Source of the DNA: Desulfobacteraceae bacterium 4572_89
GTDB lineage: Bacteria > Desulfobacterota > Desulfobacteria > Desulfobacterales > Desulfobacteraceae
Direction of reading: 5' to 3'
DNA length: 15,815 nucleotides
NCBI GenBank assembly: GCA_002085465.1
Contig: NBML01000029.1
Coordinates: 18,368 to 34,182, forward strand
Shown: one piece after another, positions 1 to 6,169 of the stretch
How positions within the stretch are numbered: position 1 is the first letter of the stretch
Layout: each line of letters opens with the position of its first letter
Notes under the pieces: model-generated
What the model was told of the DNA's origin: nothing
Seen by the model: only the letters and a program-made list of their open reading frames with translations
The model's database searches: none
Program-made: the position numbers and the translations under genes

Positions 1-2
1 GG

Positions 3-584
3 TGGGTTGTTGCCGTGGCAAATGATTCCCCCATGGAAACCCTGGCTGATCTTGAGGGGAAAACCATTTCCACAGAATTGGTCAAGTTTACCAAAAGATT
101 TTTTAAAGAACGGAATATTGATGTTAATGTAAAGTTTTCATGGGGTGCCACAGAGGCCAAAATCGTTTCAGGACTTGCCGATGCCATTGTTGAAATAACT
201 GAAACGGAAAGTACCATACGGGCCCATAACCTGCGTGTGATCCATGAAATCATGGAAACCAACACCCAGCTTATTGTAAATAAAAAGGCCTGGGAAAATC
301 CTGAAAAACGGGAAAAGGTCGAGCAGATTGCCCTGCTTCTCCAGGCAGCCCTTGTGGCAGATAAGCTTGTGGGAATTAAAATGAATGTGCCTGAAAATAA
401 AATTGCTAAAATTGTATCTCTGCTTCCCAGTCTGAATGCGCCTACCATTGCATCCCTTTATCAGTCTGACTGGTTTTCAGTGGAAACCATTATTGATAGC
501 AGCCTTGTCAGGGATTTGATTCCCAACTTGCTCAGGGAAGGTGCTGAAGGAATTATTGAATATTCTCTAAATAAAGTATTATAA
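3..584 (+). CDS. hisG: ATP phosphoribosyltransferase HisG, C-terminal part (5' end outside window)
   Basis: HisG catalyses the first step of histidine biosynthesis, joining ATP and PRPP to give phosphoribosyl-ATP in the cytoplasm. The frame is open from the window edge, so about 194 residues are seen and the N-terminal third is missing. Visible family signatures are DLEGKTISTE, FSWGATEAKIVSGLADAIVEITETEST (the PRPP-binding region, with the acidic/Thr cluster) and, near the end, GIKMNVPE followed by LPSLNAPTIASL and GAEGIIEYSLNKVL. The last stretch of about 75 residues is the ACT-like regulatory domain found only in the long, histidine-inhibited form of HisG, so this is the hexameric long type rather than the short HisZ-dependent type. 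A broken aminotransferase gene begins 37 bp downstream. No other his gene is visible. The GTG at 15 is an internal Val codon, not the start. Confidence 0.93.
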   Translation, partial: WVVAVANDSPMETLADLEGKTISTELVKFTKRFFKERNIDVNVKFSWGATEAKIVSGLADAIVEITETESTIRAHNLRVIHEIMETNTQLIVNKKAWENPEKREKVEQIALLLQAALVADKLVGIKMNVPENKIAKIVSLLPSLNAPTIASLYQSDWFSVETIIDSSLVRDLIPNLLREGAEGIIEYSLNKVL

Positions 585-621
585 ACCAAAATTTTATGGA
601 ATAAGATTAAAGAAATATAAA

Positions 622-1609
622 ATGAAACCAGCTGTAAGATGTGAAAAAATAACCCCTTTTATTGTGATGGATATTCTGGAAAAGATCCATAAAATGGAGG
701 CCCGAGGCATTGATGTGGTGCACATGGAAATAGGGGAACCTGATTTTAATGTGCCAGAGTGTGTCAACCGGATAAGTTGTGGATCCAGGAGATGAGATTA
801 TTATTTCTGATCCCCACTATGCCTGTTATGCCAATTTTATTCATTATGTCCAGGGCGTGCCAGTTACAGTGCCGGTTCTTGAGGAAGAAGGCTTTGTCTA
901 TACCCCCGAGGCCATAAAAAGCAAAATTACATCAAGGACCAAGGCTATATTTATAAATTCTCCTTCCAATCCCACGGGAAATGTGATTCCCAAGGAAAGA
1001 ATGAGGGAAATAGTCGCCCTTGCCAGGGCCCATGACCTGTATATTATTTCAGATGAAATTTACCATGGGCTTGTATATGAGGGCCAGGAACATTCCATCC
1101 TTGAATTTACCGATAAAGCATTTGTGCTAAACGGGTTTTCCAAACTCTTTGCCATGACCGGTCTGCGCCTGGGATATCTAATTGCACCTCCAGAATTTGT
1201 AAGACCCCTGCAGGTACTCCAGCAGAATTTTTTCATCTGTGCCAACTCCGTGATTCAACTGGCAGGCGCTGCTGCCCTGACAGAAGCTGAACAGGAAACC
1301 AGGCATATGCGGCAGATTTATAATGAGCGGAGAAAGTATGTGATTGGACGGTTAAAAGCCATGGGACTCGGGATAACCGTTGAACCCACGGGCGCATTTT
1401 ATGTCTTTGCCAATGCAAAACATATTTCCAGGGATTCCTATTCCCTTGCCTTTGATATCCTGGAAAAAGCCCATATCGGGGTTACACCAGGCATTGATTT
1501 TGGCGCCGGAGGGGAGGGGTATCTGCGGTTTTCCTATGCCAATTCCATGGATAATCTCATTATTGGTATGGACAGAATGGAAAATTATTTAAAAGAATAC
1601 TCCAGGTGA
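622..1609 (+). pseudogene. Class I PLP aminotransferase, disrupted by internal deletion and frame shift
   Basis: The intact family (aspartate aminotransferase-like, about 385-390 aa) transfers amino groups using PLP. The first frame (ATG 622) gives about 49 good residues ending in MEIGEPDFNVPECVN and then meets a TGA at 787-789. Homology resumes in another frame from about 776-779 as DPGDEIIISDPHYACY and runs to 1609. That frame contains NPTG, SDEIY, the PLP-lysine region NGFSKLFAMTGLRLGYL and a C-terminal RFSYANS carrying the expected substrate-carboxylate Arg. Relative to the family, roughly 60-65 codons are absent at the junction, including the glycine/serine loop (SGTSP type) that holds the PLP phosphate. 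The two pieces total about 325 residues. The product as written could not fold into an active enzyme. A real deletion and an assembly collapse look the same from here. Substrate cannot be told. Confidence 0.85.
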
Positions 1610-1620
1610 ATACTCCAGGT
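1595..1620 (+). repeat. 13-bp perfect tandem duplication at the aminotransferase stop
   Basis: The unit GAATACTCCAGGT occurs twice back to back (1595-1607 and 1608-1620). The first copy plus the following bases makes the stop (AGG TGA). With a single copy the frame would end AGG TAA at the same point, so the protein is unchanged either way. The duplication lies 12 bp before the engB start and widens that gap. Confidence 0.95.
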
Positions 1621-1631
1621 AAAGAGTAATT

Positions 1632-2252
1632 ATGAAAATAAATAATGTTGAATTTATAAAAAGTGCGGTGAATTCCTCCCATTATCCGGAATACGCGTTT
1701 CCGGAGGTTGCCTTTGCAGGCAGGTCCAATGTGGGAAAATCCTCTCTAATCAACACATTGGTTCAGAGAAAAAATATGGTTAAGACAAGTTCTAAGCCAG
1801 GGTGTACCCAGCTGATCAATTTTTTCCTGGTCAATGTGGACTTGTCCTTTGGGGGGGATTTGTCCTTTGTGGATTTGCCGGGATATGGGTATGCAAAGGT
1901 GTCCAAAAAAATCAGATCCCAGTGGCAGTCCATGGTGGAGAGATATCTGTCAGAGCGGAAGAGTCTTATGGGTTTAATCCTGCTCATTGATATCAGGAGG
2001 GATCCCAAAAAAGAAGAATTTGAATTGATAAAATGGCTGGAATCCAATGAAAAACCATATCTGATAGTATTGACCAAGGCAGATAAATTGTCCAAAACAA
2101 ATCAGGTAAAGCGGTTAACTGAAATCTGTTCCCTTTTGAATCGGGAAAAACAGGGAGTAATACTTTTCTCTTCTAAAACCCGCCAGGGCAGGGAGATGAT
2201 TCTGGATGAAATCAATAATCTTGTCAAATGGTATAATGAAGAACAGGAATGA
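1632..2252 (+). CDS. engB: Ribosome biogenesis GTPase EngB/YsxC
   Basis: EngB (YsxC, YihA) is a small Ras-like GTPase needed for late assembly of the 50S ribosomal subunit. The 206-residue product has the full G-motif set: G1 GRSNVGKS (30-37), the switch I/G2 region KTSSKPGCTQ (51-60), G3 DLPGYGYA (81-88), G4 TKAD (148-151) and G5 SSKT (180-183). Length is typical for the family (about 195-210), and there is no extra domain. The start is the only good ATG before the conserved VEFIKSA; the ribosome site (AAAGAG) is weak and sits right after a 13-bp duplication. It is followed 25 bp downstream by era, so the two GTPases of large and small subunit assembly are probably co-transcribed. Confidence 0.96.
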   Translation: MKINNVEFIKSAVNSSHYPEYAFPEVAFAGRSNVGKSSLINTLVQRKNMVKTSSKPGCTQLINFFLVNVDLSFGGDLSFVDLPGYGYAKVSKKIRSQWQSMVERYLSERKSLMGLILLIDIRRDPKKEEFELIKWLESNEKPYLIVLTKADKLSKTNQVKRLTEICSLLNREKQGVILFSSKTRQGREMILDEINNLVKWYNEEQE

Positions 2253-2277
2253 CCAATATAATTAACAGAGGTGAATT

Positions 2278-3162
2278 ATGGAAGAAGACACCCGTTCGGG
2301 GTTTGTCGGTATTATAGGTGCGCCCAATGCAGGAAAGTCAACCCTGCTAAACCAGGTGCTGGGTCAAAAGATTTCCATCACCTCTAAAAAACCCCAGACC
2401 ACAAGGGATAGGATTCTGGGTATTGTGAACAGGCCCAGATCCCAGGTTATTTTTGTGGACACGCCTGGTATACATAAAAGCACTACCCTGTTAAACAAGA
2501 GGATCGTGGACCAGGCCATACTGGCCCTGGCAGATGTGGATGTGATCTTATTCGTGGTTGATGCTTCCGCTAGAAATTTTTCAGCTGAAAAATTCATTAT
2601 CTCCCAATTGAATGAAACAGCCAAGCCTGTGATTCTGGCCTTAAACAAAATTGACCTGACCAAAAAATCCCAGGTTTTTTCTCTAGTTGAAGAGTTTCAG
2701 GCTGAGCTTGAATGTAAGGCCGTGATTCCAATCTCAGCTAAAAAAGATATACAGGTGGATAAATTGCTGGAAGAGGTAGAGCTTTCCCTGGCAAAAGGCC
2801 CCAGGCTTTATCCCGAGGAGACGTTTACCGATGTCTCTGAAAAGTTCATGGTCAAAGAGATTATACGAGAAAAGGTGTTTCGCTTGACTGGTATGGAAAT
2901 TCCCTATTCAAGTGCAGTTACAGTGGATGCGTTTGATGTGGAAAAAAAATTGATTGTCATCCATGCCAGTATCCATGTGGTCAGGAATTCACAAAAAGGC
3001 ATTATTATTGGAAAAAAAGGTTCCATGCTTACCCAGATCGGCACCAGGGCCAGGAAGGATATTGAAAAAATGACAGGGTCAAAGGTGCTGCTCAAATTAT
3101 TTGTCAAAGTGACAAAGGATTGGATAAGCAATGCAAAGGCCTTGAACGAGTTTGGGTATTAG
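2278..3162 (+). CDS. era: GTPase Era
   Basis: Era binds 16S rRNA near its 3' end and acts as a checkpoint in 30S subunit maturation. The 294-aa product has an N-terminal GTPase domain with G1 GAPNAGKS (14-21), the PQTTRDR switch (39-45), G3 DTPG (61-64), G4 NKID (123-126) and G5 SAK (153-155). A C-terminal KH RNA-binding domain follows, with the signature RNSQKGIIIGKKGSML (its GxxG loop is GKKG) and ending SNAKALNEFGY. Length is normal for Era (about 290-300). The start is preceded by AGAGGTG, a good Shine-Dalgarno. It lies 25 bp after engB and 5 bp before a small HNH gene, suggesting one transcript. Confidence 0.97.
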   Translation: MEEDTRSGFVGIIGAPNAGKSTLLNQVLGQKISITSKKPQTTRDRILGIVNRPRSQVIFVDTPGIHKSTTLLNKRIVDQAILALADVDVILFVVDASARNFSAEKFIISQLNETAKPVILALNKIDLTKKSQVFSLVEEFQAELECKAVIPISAKKDIQVDKLLEEVELSLAKGPRLYPEETFTDVSEKFMVKEIIREKVFRLTGMEIPYSSAVTVDAFDVEKKLIVIHASIHVVRNSQKGIIIGKKGSMLTQIGTRARKDIEKMTGSKVLLKLFVKVTKDWISNAKALNEFGY

Positions 3163-3167
3163 AGCCA

Positions 3168-3461
3168 ATGGATCCTTATTTTACCTTTGGTGATGAGAGT
3201 GTGTTAAAAAAGGAACGTGCCAGGGCCAGGAAAATCAGAGCAAGCCAGTGGTGGAAAAGGAAAAAATCAACAGGTATCTGTTATTATTGTAAAGAGGTGT
3301 TTTCACCTGCTCAGCTGACCATGGACCATATTATTCCGGTTGCCAGGGGAGGGAAATCTGAAAAATTCAACCTGGTCCCCTGCTGCAAAGAATGCAACAC
3401 CCGGAAAAGGAACCTGTTGCCGTCTGAATGGGATGAATATATGAAGACAATAAAAAAATAA
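3168..3461 (+). CDS. Small HNH endonuclease-domain protein
   Basis: This 97-residue protein is a bare HNH nuclease module with a short basic N-terminal helix rich in Lys/Arg (14-33). Seen residues are C38-x2-C41, the catalytic-type DHIIP (H54) followed by GGKSEKFNLVP (N68), and C73-x2-C76 with N77 (CKECN); the four cysteines would hold a structural zinc. The family cleaves or nicks DNA using one metal ion, but members this small are not assigned a cellular role. The ATG at 3168, 5 bp after the era stop, is chosen over an ATG at 3120, which would overlap the end of era and add residues unlike the family. Tight spacing implies co-transcription with era. No methylase, restriction partner or mobile-element signature is adjacent, so a restriction or homing role is not supported. 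Confidence 0.85.
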   Translation: MDPYFTFGDESVLKKERARARKIRASQWWKRKKSTGICYYCKEVFSPAQLTMDHIIPVARGGKSEKFNLVPCCKECNTRKRNLLPSEWDEYMKTIKK

Positions 3462-3499
3462 ACAGCGAAAAAATTTTAAAGTCTTTTCACTGTTTATTT
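3456..3499. terminator. Bidirectional hairpin between convergent genes
   Basis: A 10-bp outer stem (about 3456-3465 with 3490-3499), one C-A mismatch, and a 5-bp inner GAAAA/TTTTC stem enclose a 12-nt AT-rich loop. A-rich sequence precedes it and T-rich sequence follows. It lies at the meeting point of the plus-strand HNH gene and the minus-strand gene ending at 3553, as expected for a shared intrinsic terminator. The stem is AT-rich, so strength is uncertain. Confidence 0.55.
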
Positions 3500-3508
3500 A
3501 TCATCATC

Positions 3509-3552
3509 CCGTGAAAAATATGGCCCGAAAAAGATATTTGTCCGTGAAAAAT
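3509..3552. repeat. 11-bp direct repeat between convergent genes
   Basis: CCGTGAAAAAT occurs at 3509-3519 and again at 3542-3552, 33 bp apart, immediately before the end of the minus-strand gene. The related GCGAAAA occurs at 3465-3471. No function is evident; it may be a relic of local duplication. Confidence 0.5.
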
Positions 3553-4407
3553 TTATTTTTTACTGCAAAGCCTGTGGATGGTCTGGGCATGCCATTCCCC
3601 ACGGCCTGAAAATGTAGGCTGTCCCAGTTCAATAAGGCGATGGGCAACCTGATCAAATGTAGCACCTTCTTCCCGCATGCTTAGGATGATACCCATTACT
3701 TCATCCCTGGGCATTAGTCCTTTCTTGACGGATGCCGGTGCAGCGACATTTTTCTCAGCTATTTTTCTGCGTTTTCTTAGGATGGGTTTGCTGTCAGAAT
3801 CGGTTTTTTGGACTGGCGTTTTAACCATAATGCTCCGGACTTCTTTTGTTTTTCGGCTCTCTGTCCTTAAAGGATTCGTGGTGGGCTCAACCGATGCATT
3901 TGCTGATGCACTTTGCGCTGTCTTTTTCTTTGTGTCTTCCGATTTCCTGGAAGTTACATAATGATTTTCAAATGCAGGCTGTACGTTCATCTCTTTCTCC
4001 CGGGGGCTGGGTTCAGAGGAAAGGCTTAGATGATTTGCAATGCGCTCTATGGCAATGGCCTGACGTTCCAGGATATCTGCTGTTCTTTCCTGGGCATTGA
4101 CCATGTCTTCCTGGTTTTTTACCATTGTTTCAATATGGATGGTCAAATTATCAAGTACATCGGCAAGCATGTTCATGTTTGAATCTTCAGCAGGTATCTG
4201 GTTGCCGGCCTGGTTGCCGGCCTGGTGGGCCATGGACTGGGGCTGCTGGTGTTTCATCTGAGGGTTTCTGGTATTCTGATACCCGCCATAGGAATGGTAT
4301 CTGGGACTGCTGGTGTAATGATATGAATTGTCAGAGTTTTTCCGGGTTTTGGGTGTGCGCGGTTTTTCAGCCTGACCATTACGAAGGCTTTGTAGAAAGT
4401 CGTTCAT
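3553..4407 (-). CDS. Uncharacterised coiled-coil protein with recombinase-like C-terminal helix-turn-helix
   Basis: I do not recognise a named family for the whole 284-aa protein. It has three parts. Residues 1-75 are polar and low complexity (Gln, Asn, Tyr, Ser, Arg). Residues about 79-128 form a predicted coiled coil with regular hydrophobic spacing (LADVLDNLTIHIETM through LERQAIAIERIANHL). After a charged Lys/Ser-rich linker, residues 231-284 (MPRDEVMGIILSMREEGATF to the end) have the pattern G-T-x2-QVAHRL-x3-G-x-PT-x-G-x-W-x4-IHRL seen in the DNA-binding part of large serine recombinases. No catalytic recombinase domain is present. The start at 4407 is chosen because AAGGAGG lies at 4419-4425, 11 nt upstream; an ATG 18 codons earlier lacks such a site. 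A DNA-binding, self-associating role is inference only. Confidence 0.75.
   Translation of the reverse strand: MNDFLQSLRNGQAEKPRTPKTRKNSDNSYHYTSSPRYHSYGGYQNTRNPQMKHQQPQSMAHQAGNQAGNQIPAEDSNMNMLADVLDNLTIHIETMVKNQEDMVNAQERTADILERQAIAIERIANHLSLSSEPSPREKEMNVQPAFENHYVTSRKSEDTKKKTAQSASANASVEPTTNPLRTESRKTKEVRSIMVKTPVQKTDSDSKPILRKRRKIAEKNVAAPASVKKGLMPRDEVMGIILSMREEGATFDQVAHRLIELGQPTFSGRGEWHAQTIHRLCSKK
4201..4224. repeat. 12-bp in-frame tandem duplication in coding sequence
   Basis: The unit GTTGCCGGCCTG is repeated perfectly (4201-4212, 4213-4224), giving AGNQAGNQ (residues about 63-70) in the disordered N-terminal part of the minus-strand coiled-coil protein. It preserves frame and probably has no structural cost in a low-complexity linker. 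Confidence 0.9.
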
Positions 4408-4555
4408 GTAAATAATATCCTCCTTGGGATGTATATCGATGTCAGCTGGATTTTTGTGCATGACATATTATTAGTGCTTAGGACTTCAACCCTGTGGATC
4501 AAAAATGAATTTGAGGGGATTTTTATCTAAGGGCATTTCATTAAAAATTAATATA

Positions 4556-4584
4556 AATATGCTTCTTTTTTATACTTTTGTCAA
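4556..4584 (-). promoter_or_regulatory. Candidate sigma-70 type promoter for the leftward coiled-coil gene
   Basis: Reading leftward, a consensus -35 TTGACA (4584-4579) is followed after 17 nt by CATATT (4561-4556), 4 of 6 matches to the -10. The implied leader to the ATG at 4407 is about 140 nt. Confidence 0.4.
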
Positions 4585-4637
4585 GGTTTTTTTACGATTT
4601 CCATAAGGGCGATAAATTTATTATTTTTATTTTATCG

Positions 4638-4662
4638 GGCGAAGGATCATCAGATCGTCGCC
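4638..4662 (+). promoter_or_regulatory. Hairpin in the queF leader
   Basis: GGCGA (4638-4642) pairs with TCGCC (4658-4662). Inside, GATC pairs with GATC around an ATCA loop, with a small internal bulge. It lies about 70 nt before the likely queF start. It does not match a preQ1 riboswitch in layout, and no run of T follows for attenuation. It may be an RNA structure or a protein site; function is unknown. Confidence 0.35.
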
Positions 4663-4725
4663 AAATTAGATTGAAACCATCATGATTTTATGGTAAATAA
4701 CCTTTTTGAAAATATTAAAATCAAA

Positions 4726-4755
4726 GGACCAGACATGATTGGACCAGACATGATT
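4726..4755 (+). repeat. 15-bp tandem duplication covering the queF start region
   Basis: GGACCAGACATGATT occurs at 4726-4740 and 4741-4755, perfect copies in frame. Each copy carries a GGA element and an ATG 6 nt later, so the duplication doubles the translation start unit. In the protein it appears as GPDMIGPDMI if an upstream start is used. Confidence 0.95.
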
Positions 4756-5154
4756 GAAAATAAACAATACAAGACACCGTTTACGGTTGAAACTCCGGAT
4801 GTGATTAAAATAGATCTGCTGGACCCCATTGAATATGCCTATAGATCAAAAAGAAGTATTGATATCCGCATAGAACATCCTGAATATACTTCCGTATGCC
4901 CAATGACAGGTCTGCCGGACAATGGTTGTATTATCATTGATTACAGGCCGGATAATTTTATTGTTGAGCTCAAGTCCCTGAAATATTATTTGATGCAGTA
5001 TAGAAATGTGGGCATGTTTTACGAGCATGTTATTAATAAAATTCTTGATGATCTGGTTGAGGTCTTACAGCCCCTCACCATGAAGGTCACTGGGAAATTC
5101 ACCCCCAGGGGCGGGATCTCTTCCCTTGCCACTGCAGAATATGTAAAAAATTAA
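4735..5154 (+). CDS. queF: NADPH-dependent 7-cyano-7-deazaguanine reductase QueF
   Basis: QueF reduces the nitrile of preQ0 to the amine preQ1 with two NADPH, in the pathway to queuosine at the tRNA wobble position. Numbered from the ATG at 4690, the unimodular-type product shows EYTSVCPMTGLPD with the nucleophile C70 and acid D77, then VELKSLKYYLMQYRNVGMFYEH (family signature; E112) and the C-terminal GKFTPRGGISS. In the Bacillus enzyme the residue before that Glu is His; here it is Tyr. The start is ambiguous. ATG 4735 has AAAGGA 6 nt upstream and is chosen (139 aa). ATG 4750, in the second copy of a duplication, and ATG 4690 (154 aa, no ribosome site) are alternatives. It converges with dusB 15 bp downstream, another tRNA-modification gene. 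Function is secure; the start is not. Confidence 0.9.
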   Translation: MIGPDMIENKQYKTPFTVETPDVIKIDLLDPIEYAYRSKRSIDIRIEHPEYTSVCPMTGLPDNGCIIIDYRPDNFIVELKSLKYYLMQYRNVGMFYEHVINKILDDLVEVLQPLTMKVTGKFTPRGGISSLATAEYVKN

Positions 5155-5169
5155 ATTGATCCTGTGATT

Positions 5170-6144
5170 TTAATCTGGTCTATAACCAGGGTTTTCATAT
5201 GCCCGGATTAAAGCCCTGGCTTGGGCAGCTGTTTCTATCTGGGACAGGTCTTTTCTGAAAACAGAACATCCCGGCCATCCTTTAACAAACCAGGAAAGCC
5301 TGCCCCGAAGCATTTTGCAGGCAGGTTTTTCACCAAAATACGCCATGTACAACTCTATCAGACGTTCCATTTTCCGGAATATTTCGCTGGGGCTGGGCTG
5401 CCTGTAAGTTCCCTTGACCAGTAAGTCTTCAATTTGGGAGAGGATAAATGGATTGGCCATGGCAGCACGGCCCACCATTACTCCATCACACCTGGTTTGT
5501 GTAAGCATCCTTATTCCATCTTCAACAGAATTGATATCCCCGTTGCCGATTACCGGGATATCCAGTTCTTCCTTGATCTGCTGGATCAGATCCCAGTTTG
5601 CAAAACCCTTGAAAGCCTGGCCTGCTGTCCTGGGGTGAAGGGTTATGGCATCAACGCCCACATCCTGGGCAATTTTGGCTATCAATAATGCCTGGTGTCC
5701 TGACCCGTCCCATCCAGATCTGATTTTTATGGTAAAGGGAAGGCTGGTGGCCTTTCGGACAGCCTTTAAAATGGCTTCACTGGTTTTGGGTTCCTTCATC
5801 AAGGCAACCCCTGCCCCCTGTTTTATTACTTTTTTTACGCTACAGCCGAAATTTATATCAATGATATCCGCTTTGCCTGCTTTTTCAATGAAAGTGGCTG
5901 CCTGGGCCATTGATTCAGGATCTGCTCCGAATATCTGGACGGATAATGGTTTTTCATCATCCCTGGATGTCAATAGGGTGATGGTTTTTTCAGAGTTGTA
6001 GAAAATACCCTTGGCACTTACCATTTCCGAGCACACCACAGCACACCCGCACTCTTTTACAAGTCTCCTGAATGGCAGGTTGGTTATCCCGGCCAAAGGG
6101 GCCAGAAAGGTTTTCCCTTTTATTTCAAGGTCTTTTATTTTCAT
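5170..6144 (-). CDS. dusB: tRNA-dihydrouridine synthase DusB
   Basis: Dus enzymes use FMN and NADPH to reduce specific uridines of tRNA to dihydrouridine. The 324-aa product has the N-terminal FMN-barrel signature APLAGITNLPFRRL (15-28), the catalytic-cysteine segment DINFGCSVKKVIKQGAG (C101), IRSGWDG, the phosphate-binding ITLHPRTAGQ and PVIGNGDI, and GVMVGRAAMANPFI, then a helical tRNA-binding C-terminal domain. Length and the GC(P/S)VKK motif fit the DusB subgroup. Start 6144 is chosen because homology begins there (MKIKDLEIKGKTFLAPLAG). The ATG at 6243 would add 33 unrelated residues inside the upstream gene. It is the last gene of a three-gene minus-strand operon, 25 bp after the DUF1848 gene. 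Confidence 0.93.
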   Translation of the reverse strand: MKIKDLEIKGKTFLAPLAGITNLPFRRLVKECGCAVVCSEMVSAKGIFYNSEKTITLLTSRDDEKPLSVQIFGADPESMAQAATFIEKAGKADIIDINFGCSVKKVIKQGAGVALMKEPKTSEAILKAVRKATSLPFTIKIRSGWDGSGHQALLIAKIAQDVGVDAITLHPRTAGQAFKGFANWDLIQQIKEELDIPVIGNGDINSVEDGIRMLTQTRCDGVMVGRAAMANPFILSQIEDLLVKGTYRQPSPSEIFRKMERLIELYMAYFGEKPACKMLRGRLSWFVKGWPGCSVFRKDLSQIETAAQARALIRAYENPGYRPD

Positions 6145-6169
6145 TTTTAGCTTTCTTAATGGCTCTGGC

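Larger units (their letters stand above)
4408..4734. other. Divergent intergenic region before queF
   Basis: About 330 bp without a supported gene, very AT-rich. It holds the Shine-Dalgarno of the leftward gene (4419-4425), a probable leftward promoter with -35 TTGACA at 4579-4584, an overlapping rightward TTGTCA at 4578-4583 that may be a -35 with CATAAG about 18 nt on, and a hairpin at 4638-4662 in the presumed queF leader. I looked for a preQ1 riboswitch and did not see one. Confidence 0.6.

Noticed and set aside
3168..3461. Homing endonuclease or restriction enzyme assignment for the HNH gene
   Set aside because: No intron, intein, methylase or specificity partner is adjacent; only the domain itself is supported.
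4600..4700. preQ1 riboswitch before queF
   Set aside because: Searched for the C-rich/A-rich H-type pseudoknot layout; the hairpin at 4638-4662 lacks the required A-rich tail pairing, so no riboswitch is claimed.
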